Assembly (NCBI RefSeq): GCF_003672135.1
Contig: NC_039519.1
Coordinates: 6,882,001-6,946,000, forward strand
DNA from: Ooceraea biroi
Lineage: Eukaryota > Arthropoda > Insecta > Hymenoptera > Formicidae
Length of the DNA: 64,000 bases
Direction of reading: 5' to 3'
Below the pieces are notes generated by a model. The model saw nothing but the letters and a program-made list of their open reading frames with translations. It did no database searches and was not told the DNA's origin. Below are positions 24,482 to 35,500 of the stretch, piece after piece. Position 1 is the stretch's first letter. Each line of letters starts with the position of its first letter. Both the position numbers and the translations under genes were made by a program.

Positions 24482-26064
24482 ATGGTACGTATTTACTTAA
24501 TTATCGGTACGCTATATTTTACATTTTACATTATTTTTTTATCCAATTTTATTACAAAAAAAGAAGATGCATGGTTATGTCAAAATCATGACTTTTGCGA
24601 ATGTGTATAAATACAATAAGCAATAATTTATAAAAATGAAGAATAATATTGTTGTTATATTAGTTTCCTTAAAATTGAAAAACAAAAATATATGTGCATC
24701 TTAATGCTATTTTTTAATGCTATTCGTCCTCATAAGTTACTTAATATCGAAAGAGTAGATATTGGAGTGAAAATTGCTCCTATAAAAGCAAAAAGTAAAT
24801 ACCGTGCTTTTTAGTTCCGCAACCAGTATGACAGTGACGTGACAGTATGGAGTCCGCAAGGACGTCTGCATCAAGTAGAATACGCCATGGAAGCAGTGAA
24901 GCTAGGATCAGCTACTGTAGGTCTCAAAAATAAAACACACGCCGTTCTTATTGCGCTCAAGAGAGCGTCATCGGAGTTGTCGGCCCATCAAAAGAAGATC
25001 ATACCAATAGACAAGCACATGGGAATCAGTATCTCAGGTTTAACTGCGGATGCAAGAATATTGAGGTACATTATTTACTTATTGATTCCTTTTATTTTAT
25101 ATAAAGAATAAAAAAGCAACTATTGCATTTATAATATTAGCCTAAAGTTTTCTTTATCCATTGTTATTTTGTAAAGCGAATTATTATTCATAGCCGTTAC
25201 ATGCGGACCGAATGCCTGAACTACAAGTATGCTCACGATGACACGTTACCCGTGAGCCGCTTGATCTCATCTCTGGGAAACAAAATGCAGACATGCACGC
25301 AGAGATACGATAGACGCCCGTACGGCGTCGGTTTACTCGTGGCAGGATATGATGTGAGAATTTATCCTACATTATACTAACGATCACACAATAATTATAT
25401 GGTGGACTATGGTCCTCTACTGATAATTATTACAGGATCAAGGGCCACATATATATCAGACGTGTCCCTCGGCAAATTATTTCGATTGTAAAGCGATGGC
25501 TATAGGATCTCGGTCTCAGAGCGCACGGACATATCTGGAGAAACATTTGAATGAATTTTTATCATCTGATCTAAACGACCTGGTGAAGCATGGCCTCAGA
25601 GCACTACGTGACACCTTACCCAATGAAGTCGATCTGTCAGTAAAGGTAAATTCGGTGTAATCGCGCATTAATTCCTTTGACATATTGCATTATTTATAAT
25701 AATGATAAAATTTTTAGAATGAGCAATTTTAACTTTATTAGTGTTGAATTTTATATCTTTATTAAAGAAAGAAATATTGGATCAGAAAATGCATTGAATA
25801 TATATAAATTATTAAATAAACAAATATATAACTTACAAATATGTTTTTCAGAATGTATCAATCGCAGTAGTAGGGAAGGATCACGATTTCACCATTCTCG
25901 ATGAAACCGAAACGGCGACTTACTTGACTCAAATCGAGGGCGATGATAAACGCGGAAGGCCTTCGGAGCCGGCCGTGCAGGACGACAGCAGGCCTCCACA
26001 GGATCCTCCTGCCGACGAAGGTCCGCAGGATCCTCAAGTCGCCATTGCCATGGAGACAGATTAA
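24482..26064 (+). CDS. Prosalpha6: Proteasome subunit alpha type-1 (PSMA1)
   Basis: A structural alpha-ring subunit of the 20S proteasome, in cytosol and nucleus. Exons: 24482-24484 (only the ATG), 24815-25065, 25194-25353, 25436-25645 and 25852-26064, giving 278 residues. The N-terminus FRNQYDSDVTVWSPQGRLHQ carries the alpha-subunit signature through VEYAMEAVKLGSATVGL. Conserved blocks follow: THAVLIALKRA, GISISGLTADARIL, YGVGLLVAGYDDQGPH, CPSANYFDCKAMAIGSRSQS and LVKHGLRALRDTLP. The acidic, proline-rich tail ends in AMETD. As in other alpha subunits there is no catalytic N-terminal threonine. It lies head-to-head with the RRP43 gene. Identification is certain at family level. Confidence 0.96.
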
Positions 26065-26366
26065 ATAGTATAACGTAAACTTTATTGCATACAAATTACG
26101 TATAAAACTGCATTAAAGCTGCATTTCATTATTAAAATATGTCAGTTTTCTAACAACGGCAAATAAAACCACGCAACATTTATAGTCGGATAAGAAGGAG
26201 TATTTGAATTTATAGTCTGCCTATTTATCATCTCTCGCAAGCAACTTGCGATACAAAACTTCTTCACAAATCCAGTTTTTCAAATTATTACGCACATGCG
26301 TATAATAATTTCCCATTGCAATTAATTGTAATTCTATTATATTCCATTCGACTAAACTCTAGTTAT
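26065..26366. other. Convergent 3' UTR region of PSMA1 and lipoyl synthase
   Basis: About 300 AT-rich bases between two stop codons; no other feature was seen. Confidence 0.5.
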
Positions 26367-28052
26367 TTACACAATATCTTTGGTTCGCGTTTCAAGAGAC
26401 GACTGGTCGTCGATCCGCTGACTCTTCTTCCGTTGCTTTAATATATTTGTCAAGAAATATTCGCCAGCTTTGTACGATGATCGCACTAACGGACCGCTAG
26501 CAGTGTACAGGAAACCTAATTCATTTCCCAGGTTTTCCCACGCTTTAAATTTCTCAGGCGTTACGTATTCGATGACTTTCAAGTGTCTCTTGGTGGGCTG
26601 CATGTACTGTCCCAATGTCAGAGCGTCCACACCAACGTCCCTCAAGTCCCGCATAGTCTGCTCGACTTCCTCGTCGGTCTCACCCAGGCCTAACATTATC
26701 GACGATTTCGTGATTAACTTCGGATTGAGCTTCTTAGCTGCTTTCAACACTGCCAGTGATTGCCTGTATAATAAAACCGTAAAAGATTAGTTAAAAGCAT
26801 ATGAAGTCATTTTAACAAATATATACAAAATTATAATATACCTGTACTGAGCACGTCTATCTCGAACGAAGGGAGTTAGTCTCTCCACAGTTTCGATATT
26901 ATGTGCGTACACGTCCAGATTGGAATTTACGATCGTGGCAACGCAGTCCTCGTTCCCCCTAAAATCTGGTACTAGACACTCCACCAGAATATTACTCCTA
27001 CGGTGAGTGATCAAGCATATTTAATAACAATAAAGATTGTGAGCTAAATTTATTGTTAGAAAATGAAAGACAAAGCACTCTTCAAATGTGGATAAGATAC
27101 CTCTTTTTGAGTTCCTTAACAGTGGATGCGATGTGACTAGCCCCACCATCTTTCAGATCTAAGATAATCGCGATGCATTTGGTGAATTATAATAGCACAG
27201 CGTAATTGCATACTTCATAAAAATGATTACTAACCATCGCGATCCACTGATGTTAGAACAACATAGTCCAAGCCCCAGTCTGTTATTGCGCTAGCAGTGT
27301 TAACTGGCTCTTCTGCGTCCAACGGCGGTGGTACACGTGCAGTCTTAACAGAACAGAAACGACAGCCGCGTGTGCACGTATCTCCCATTAGCTAGAAAAG
27401 CGGTAATTTATTTTTTTATATTCTTTATAGAATTTAATCTTTTTTATTAACATTACAAATATTATATATTTCTAATAATGATGAATTCTATAAATAATAT
27501 AATACACAAATTAATCGAATCATTAAATTGGACGAACCATGATAGTAGCGGTTGCTGTGCCATGACTACCTCCGCCCCAACATTCCCCAATGTTTGGGCA
27601 TCTGGCTTCCTCGCAGACTGTGCTTAGACGTAATTGTCTTAACTGAGCTTTTAAATTACTATAACTCTTGCCTATAGGTATCTCCGTTTTTAGCCATGGT
27701 GGTAACCTCAGTCGGCCCGACTCCCCTTTTTCCAATTTTAACTTTCCATCATATTTTTTATCTTTCAGAAAGTCTTCGAATCGTGGACCATTTGCTAGTT
27801 TTTCAGAAAATGTTTTATCATTCTCCGTTGAAGTCCGCAAGCACTGTAACGAAACATTTTTGTAAGCTCTGAGGGAGCTTTACAATGATACTATGCTGTC
27901 ACAAATAACAAAATTTACAAAATTTACATTGATGGAGAAAGATTTGTTATTACATAAACATCTCTTAAATAAAAAACATTAACATTTACCGTAAAATGAA
28001 AACTGCAGCTAACAGGGTATCTGAGATTCTCGACGCTGGATATCCGTAACAT
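26367..28052 (-). CDS. LIAS: Lipoyl synthase, mitochondrial
   Basis: A radical-SAM enzyme that inserts two sulfurs into octanoyl groups on lipoyl-dependent proteins in mitochondria. Exons on the minus strand: 28052-27990, 27843-27538, 27391-27235, 27158-27101, 26997-26842 and 26763-26367, giving 378 residues (human 372). The start MLRISSVENLRYPVSCSF is a plausible mitochondrial presequence. The auxiliary cluster motif CEEARCPNIGEC places Cys at about 98, 103 and 109. The radical-SAM motif CTRGCRFC places Cys at about 129, 133 and 136. Later blocks are LDYVVLTSVDRDDLKDGG, LVECLVPDFRGN, MLGLGETDEE, LTLGQYMQPTKRHL and the C-terminal SGPLVRSSYKAGE, whose serine motif completes the auxiliary cluster site. 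One donor (GTTCGT after exon 2) is weak, but it is forced by frame and conservation. The gene is divergent to Usp46, with 563 bp between start codons. Confidence 0.95.
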
Positions 28053-28614
28053 ATTTGTACCATGAAATTAGAAAAATATACTTTTAAATATAAAATTCAG
28101 GAACAGCTAGCTCATATTTTTAATCTCATTTCGTGGAATATCGCCTTTAGAAAAGCGGAGCAGCGCCAGCAGCGCCGCCGAGCGTTCAGGAACGGTACTA
28201 TTCGACAGATTGAGTGAACTCTAGTTGCATCGCGCACTCCACGAAACATCGGCTAAAAAATAGGATGATGCGTTTTGATTACTTGCGGAAAACGTGAATA
28301 GGAGATGCAACGGAGCTCTTCAGTTCGTTCCACCTAATTCGCCGTGAGAGTGAATGCGCACGGGTCATAGGAAAGTTGATCTTTGCAGCATCAACTTTTG
28401 ATAAAAAATCGTCGAAATTGTTCGTGTGTACGCAACGCCACGATTGCCACGCCGAACGACCCAGGAAGCGCTGTTGCAGCACGGCGTTGATTTATCCGGT
28501 AGAAATGTTGTAGCCGATAAATCAGTATCCGTCACGATACGATGGAGTTTATGTCGCTGCTAAAGTCTGTGCTAAGTGCTTGTCAGTGTCACTCTCGATT
28601 TACCGAGTCATAAA
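28053..28614. promoter_or_regulatory. Intergenic region between divergent LIAS and Usp46 genes
   Basis: 562 bp separate the two start codons. The stretch is mixed in composition, with CpGs clustered around 28,140-28,200 and 28,420-28,560. It should hold both 5' UTRs and promoters. A minus-strand open frame at 28279-28482 lacks an ATG at its start and a recognisable family, so I do not call it. Confidence 0.35.
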
Positions 28615-30948
28615 ATGGTGAGTGTCCGTTACTAATATCTCTCTCTGGGAAAAGCAGATTCCGGAGAACAATCTTCTACGTGAAAATCGCAGATGCGTAT
28701 CGAACGATCAGTCATTCGCGTGTCAACAGCCCTAAGTGGGTGATCCTGTCCGATGTGTGCGCTGTACTCTTTTGCCACCGTGACTGTCGCGCTTTTTTTA
28801 CGGATAATAGTAACGTATTAAAAGATTATATATTACTTCGTGCGTCACTGGCATAAAAATCTAAATAAATGCATCGAGGAATTAATCTATTCCATCGGCT
28901 TAATAGCTTACTTGTTTGTACATGAATCTTTGTTATCTATAATCGTGATATATGTATTTCGATTTATGTTACTCAGACTGAGACGTTGCAATGAACATAA
29001 TTCCTGTGTAATATTAGACTGATAATGATATTTTTCTTTCACAAAGTTAGATCTCTCTATGTTTTTGCTTTTTCATATTTATTTTCTATAAAATAGGTTA
29101 TTTTATTATATTTTCTTTTATATTTATTTTTTGCGTTTTGTGGTTAACATAACAATTTAATTGATTTATTTAATTATCTTGTAATAACATTGGTATATAA
29201 ATATCAAGTAATCTCTCTTCTGTAATACATAATTTTTGGAATCTGTGATTCTAGGGTGCAAACATATCACAATTAGAAAGAGATATTGGCTCTGATCAGT
29301 TTCCACCTAATGAACATTATTTTGGTTTAGTCAATGTAAGTGTAACAGTTTGCCTAAAGCAATTTAAAACGTTTACTCCTTAATGTTGCTTGATGTATAA
29401 TGAAAAATGTTTTCTCGCAGTTTGGTAACACCTGTTATAGTAACTCAGTACTGCAAGCTTTATATTTTTGTCGACCATTTAGAGAGAAAGTCTTAGAATA
29501 CAAAGCTAGAAACAAACGAACTAAAGAGACACTATTAACATGCCTAGCAGACTTATTTTATAGTATCGCAACTCAAAAGAAAAAAGTAGGTTCCATAGCA
29601 CCAAAAAAGTTTATTGCCAGACTGAGGAAAGAGAAAGGTACGTTTTCGAAGATGGATTTGCGCATTTTGCAATTATTTCCTAAAAGCCGTTTCAATCTTT
29701 ATTACGCCAAGTTAATCTTTTTCAGAGGAATTTGATAATTATATGCAACAGGATGCGCATGAGTTTTTGAACTTTCTAATAAATCACATAAATGAAATTA
29801 TCCTGGGTAAGTACTCACTTGACTTTTCGACAGCGTTCGCATTTCATTGACGTTCACGATCTCGTATTTCAGCAGAGAGAACTCAAAGCAAGCCGGCCGG
29901 AGGAAAGTGTGGGGCAGGGGATGCTGTTGGCTCGCCACCGGAGCCCACATGGGTTCACGAGATATTCCAAGGAATACTGACCTCGGAAACACGCTGCCTT
30001 AACTGTGAGACTGTTTCTAGCAAAGACGAGGACTTTTTTGATCTACAAGTTGACGTAGACCAGAACACTTCGATCACGCACTGCCTCAGATGCTTCTCCA
30101 ATACTGAAACCCTGTGTAGCGACAACAAATTTAAATGCGATCATTGCAGTAGTTATCAAGAAGCTCAGGTATTAATGACAGGCGGCAATTATGCATCACA
30201 TTTTCAGCAAATCTCGTAAATCGTTGTTGATTGCAATGTTGTTGTGAATTACAGAAACGAATGAGAGTCAAGAAACTACCTATGATCCTGGCATTGCATC
30301 TAAAGAGATTTAAATACGTAGAACAGTATAATCGTCATATAAAAGTTTCTCACAGGGTAGTTTTCCCATTGGAACTCAGGCTTTTCAATACTGTGAGTAC
30401 TTTTTTCCATGTTTTCGATACAAAATATGCTAAAACTTGATCTTAATAAATTATATAAATGCTGCACTACTAATATATATCGAATAGCATTTAAAAATAT
30501 TTTATTTATTTGTAACCAGCAAATCTTTCTCTAGAAAAAATAAATATTTAGTGACAATGCATGCAATTGTTTGACTTGTAGAGTGATGATGCTGTAAACC
30601 CAGATCGTTTGTATGATTTGGTGGCAGTTGTGATACATTGTGGAAGTGGGCCTAATCGAGGGCATTACATTTCTATAGTTAAAAGTCATGGATTCTGGTT
30701 GCTCTTTGACGATGACATGGTCGATGTAAGTACGCTTACCTTAGTGCGCGGCTATATAATATGCGATATAAATATTACTAAAATTGTAAAAAAATATTGT
30801 AACATTCTCTCTTAGAATATTGTTTTTTTTTTATTTTCAGAAAATTGATGCATCAACTATAGAAGATTTTTATGGACTTACGTCAGATATTCAAAAGAGC
30901 TCTGAAACTGGTTATATTCTGTTCTATCAATCGCGAGATTGTAGTTAA
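28615..30948 (+). CDS. Usp12-46: Ubiquitin carboxyl-terminal hydrolase 12/46 type
   Basis: A cysteine deubiquitinase that acts with WDR48/UAF1 and WDR20-type partners. Exons: 28615-28617 (ATG only), 29255-29335, 29421-29637, 29726-29806, 29873-30168, 30255-30392, 30582-30725 and 30841-30948, giving 355 residues against about 366-370 for human USP46/USP12. The Cys box is NEHYFGLVNFGNTCYSNSVL, with the nucleophile at about 33. It is followed by LTCLADLF, IATQKKKVG and MQQDAHEFLNF. The finger domain supplies CLNC and CDHC zinc ligands. The His box is HCGSGPNRGHYISIVKSHGF, with the base at about 300, and the end is SGYILF-like (TGYILFYQSR). All catalytic and zinc positions look intact. The linker after residue 127 is short and differs from vertebrates, as is usual for this variable segment. 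Confidence 0.95.
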
Positions 30949-32546
30949 AATTTAATATGAATAGCGATTGAAGTTGAATACTTCTACATGCTAATTTCAT
31001 TTGAAGCAGTTTTTTAAAAAGTGCGCATGTAAATTTCTGAATGTTCTTATAGTATGTCAGGTTATTTATGAAAATAATAATAATGTTTGATCATGTTTTG
31101 TCTCTTAGAAATACGTGAAAAGAAGCATTGTAGTTTCATAATTTAATCTAAATCTCTTCAAAATTATATTTTATAAAATATTGTATAAAACTATTCGTTT
31201 TATAGAAACCACCGATTGTTTCATAATCATGAAAAATTTTGAAAGCAATTTATATGTAATGTTTATATTTATATTTATGTTTGAAAGCTAGTCTATCTCC
31301 GAAGAGGAGAGTGAACTCGGTTATTTACGTTATTACAATAATTTACGTGTCCATTGATATAGAGAGAAGAAACGTTGGAAGCACTATCAGATTCTATACA
31401 AATGTAAAGAAAATATGACTGAAAATAAAAATATTGTTATGAAAATGTGCATTCCCGTTGCATTGTATGTAATAATAATAATATATCTATATAGCTTGGA
31501 ATAAAAACAAATCAATTAGCTCCTAATCAAAGTATCAATATTTTACATCTAGACGTATTTTACATTTTTAGCATACACTTGGAGTCGCGTAATGTTTTCA
31601 CCTTGACATAAATTCCTTAGGAGGCGGTATTGTTCCTTGTGTATCAATATAAACAGTTTCATTTTCCGGAACGAACGATGTCGACCAAGATATAATTGCA
31701 CGTCTTGGTTCGCCAAGTTTAGCAGCAAGCATCGAAGGCGTCGTATTCGAATCAGTTCCACGGGGGGGGTTCTTTGATGAATCGTTTATTCTTTTCTCTC
31801 GTCTACACTTTTTCGCAAAGATGAATCCATCAGTCCCTTAAATATAATGCTGATATTGTACAATATAATGCGCGGACTCTTACAGCGTACTGTTAAATCC
31901 TAATGCGTGAAAAAGGCTGATAGTTTTCTGAGAAAATATTATATTCAATAATATAATATAATATAATATTCAATTTTCATAGAAACTGTATTACTACAAA
32001 CCTTTTTAAACGAAGCCATATTTTTAAAATAAATGTTTTACGAATATATATACTGGATAAATAATTTATACATTACAACATTATTTACTAAAAGCACTAC
32101 TATCTGAGAAACACTCAAATCTAGCGCTCGCACAATTTTCCAAGATTATTTCCGAGAAGAATATTCCTTTTATCACGAACTCGGTTCCGTGATTTCAGCA
32201 ACACTCCGATAGCAGGAGAAAACCTACTCACATTTATTGGATAATATCGTTTATTCCTAACCACTCGGTAGCGTTGCTAGCACTGGTTTGCCGTTCGATG
32301 AGGTTTTATTTAACTAATTTATCCTATTTTAAGTAATTTAAAATAGCATGAAGTATAAATGAAAAATTAATAAAAATATGAACTATAATTATGAAACGAC
32401 GATGATCACGAGATAGTCTATGTAATCTCTATAAAATAAATTAATGTCTATATACAATGAGTCTATGTAGCTGCTTAATAGTATTTACGTAGATTAATAG
32501 TATTTACGTAGATACACAGAATAACATACACGTAAATATTAACACG
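30949..32546. other. Intergenic region between Usp46 and SREBP 3' ends
   Basis: About 1.6 kb. Most is AT-rich and plausibly 3' UTR of both genes. A minus-strand stretch at 31598-31843 reads as coding-like sequence (listed separately). A 19-bp unit TTAATAGTATTTACGTAGA-type repeat occurs twice near 32477-32514. Confidence 0.4.
31598..31843 (-). other. Coding-like minus-strand stretch, possible exon of an unassigned gene
   Basis: Between an in-frame TAA just upstream and a TGA at 31600-31598, about 80 codons read with balanced composition. They include GTDGFIFAKKCRREKRIND, LGEPRRAIISWSTSFVPENE and TQGTIPPPKEFMSR. A run of eight G (31762-31769 on plus) encodes Pro-Pro here. An AG (TTTAAG) directly before the stretch could be a 3' splice site, though its pyrimidine tract is poor. 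There is no start codon for the full stretch, no recognised family and no visible partner exons. It may be a last exon, a decayed gene or chance. Confidence 0.25.
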
Positions 32547-35500
32547 TTAATTAACAGTGATCGCCGACCCTAGCTGCCGCATTAGCTTGTAACATTCCTG
32601 AAGACGTTTCCGGTCTCCTATGCGTTCAAGCGTTTTAGCAGCCTCCGCGAGCATACCAGCACGTTCTCCTGGCGAGGCTAACAATAATGTTGGTAAATGC
32701 CTGCACGCCAAGCACAATGCGACTGCGTGCTCCCTCTCGCTGTTATTCTGCTCCTGCGATCGGTCCTTCCCACATATGATGGAAGAACGTGAGTTCCTGT
32801 GATGCAGACTTCGATCCAGCAAAATCTGAGTTTTCACCGGCGTTGCTCCAGCCATGATACGCGCTGTGGCCTCGTATAAAAACACTCGCGCCAATACGGA
32901 CTAAAACAAAAATATATATATATTTCAATATGTCCTATATAAACAGAAGCATGTAACAAAATTTTATCATTGTTTAAATGGATTTGTGTACTCACTGGAA
33001 TATGTTGGCACAATTGTCTCAAGCACGCTAAATCGCGTTGGAACTCGGCGAGAGGCATGCTCGCCGCTGGTTTTTCTAGCTCCGCATCTGACTCTTGCCA
33101 CAATGTCGTGCGTATCTCGAGGAGCCAGTCGCAGACCCACAACTGAGTGAGCTGAAAAATGAAATAATAAGAAAGATTAGAATATGGAACAATCGCGTGC
33201 ACGCGCACGACTCACAGGTGGGCATAAAAACTATTGTACTATGTGGTGCTGCGACCTGCCACAGGAGTTGCACTGCAGAAGTACTGCATAGTTATATTTC
33301 ATGCAATGCAACTACAATGCACACTTGTAACAGGTAAACAATAGCACGGGTTATGCTTGAAAAAAGTTTTGGTGCATTTAGTATACAAGTGTTCAACACT
33401 GAGCGACGAAACTTGAAATTCTTTGCCACCTTCGTAGCAAAAGATTCTTCAAGCGTAAAATTGCGCAAATTTATTCTAGCTTTAAATTTTTGGACTCTTA
33501 AAGTATCTGCATTTAATGATTTTGTTATTAAATTTAATGCTGTCAGGTTGATGTTGCATTTAACAAAGCTACGTTAACAAAATGATGATTAAAATTTAAA
33601 TGATAATCAAAATGATTTTTTAAATGATAATTAAAATTTAATAAAAATGTTTTGATAACTTACCAAGACTTGCTGCGACGACTGTTCCTTGCAATTGTAA
33701 TACACCATAGATTGTTCGAGCAGCAGTCCCGCTTGATCGATAAAACACATAGAAACTAGCTTTGTAGAATGTTTCGCTGCCTGCAGAACGTTGAATACAG
33801 CGTGCGGCAGTGGGCTGCTATTGTTGTCGCCGATTTGGAAGTTTCTCTCGTAAGGAAATTTACTCTCTACGATGTTCCATGCCTTCGAATCTTCCTCCCC
33901 TAGTCTCCAACTTGCAGCGGCGCAAATCACCGCTCCCCACCACAATCCAATCTCATCTTCGCAAACTGTAAAAAAATAAAAAAAGGAAAAAAAAAGTACG
34001 TTATATCATAAATTGCGTAATTTGTAAAAATGCTTCAAATAATTTATGATTTATTTACTTTACGGTTTCAAATAAATTCTTATATTTAAAATATATTTTT
34101 ACACGTATATAGAAATATATTGTCAATATAAAAAGCTTTTCTTGTAACCTTAGGCAAATCCTTTTGCACTTACTCGCTACGCTGATTTTATCGGTACACG
34201 GGAAACAAGCATCCACTTCCGCCGAGGCCATGATCGTTCGTCCCAACTCGAGTACAGAAGACGCGTGACACTCTCCGACTGTACCAGTCAGCAAACGCAG
34301 ACACTGCTTTATCAGGTGATCCCTGTACGCGCGAGCCGCATACGACAGAGGGTCCGCTCGGCTACTCTGCGACGTGAATTCACTGTTCACGAATTGCTTC
34401 TTGTACTGCCACTTCTGAGACGCCAAGAATCTCGCGCCTTCGTCGGTCATGATCCACTTCAATTTCGGAGGAACGGTGCAGGATGACAACAGGGCGCGTG
34501 CCTTGCCCAAGTAATACTTGTGTATGTACGGGAAGAGGGACTGTTTCAGGCACAACGCGGTGTTCACGTATATCTCCGCCAGAAGCGGCTTCGGCATGTT
34601 CTCACCAGCGACCTCCGCGTAATTGACCGCGCAGAGCGCGAGATACAGGATCGAGTCCTTCGTGCCCTCGGATAAACGCAGGCAGAGCATATGCTGGTAG
34701 ACGATGGCTATCTCGACCGCCGACATCTCCGCCTGCTGCCGCTCCGACTTTTCCGACAGCCACTTGCTGACTTGCATGATCCACCTTCCCACCCATAACT
34801 TGTGGAGGACCTGCCTCACTATTTGCCACGTGGTAGCAAGACAGACCTCCGTTCGCGACAGCGGAAAGGATCGGCCGAAGTACTGCAGGCACTGATGCAG
34901 ATCCCGGTACGCCTGATTGTACTCGTGCTTCGACATGTTGAACTCGGCTTGGCGTCTCCAGCGACGTAACTCGAGGAAAGCCTTGCTGTCAGTTGGCAAA
35001 ACGGGGTCGCCGTACAGCAACAGTCTACAGAGGCCACTGGTCAGAAGTATCAGGTTGGTAAACCAAAGAATCACATTGCTCCACGACTGCTTGTCCGATT
35101 CAGATTGATCTGTAATGAAAATATTAGCAGTGATGTAAATTTAGCAAAATTATAAACAATAAATTGGAGTTGGAAGGTTTTCTAATTATTATTTTGCGTA
35201 CCTTGATAATTGAGGATCGTCCGTCCGTCCAGTTTCGTGTTCAGGTAATCAGAATTGAATTTGCCAATGTTGTTCACAAGGATGCCGAGAGGATTGAACG
35301 CCAAGAATAATAACATGAGTCCACACAACGTTAACCGAGTGTGATCTCTCATGCTTCCGCTGGACGAAGTGGGTATGGAATGCAGATTGTGCAACGCGTC
35401 CGAATCGTCTTTCACCGATGACGGAGAAGGTGGTGAGAGCGGTGCGGGCGCGGGTGACAAGGATGGCTCACTCGAGTCTGAGCGCGGAGGCGTCAGTTCT

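Noticed and set aside
28279..28482. 67-residue minus-strand frame between LIAS and Usp46 resembling a short mitochondrial protein
   Set aside because: It starts with GTG rather than ATG, has no splice or homology support and lies in a divergent promoter region.
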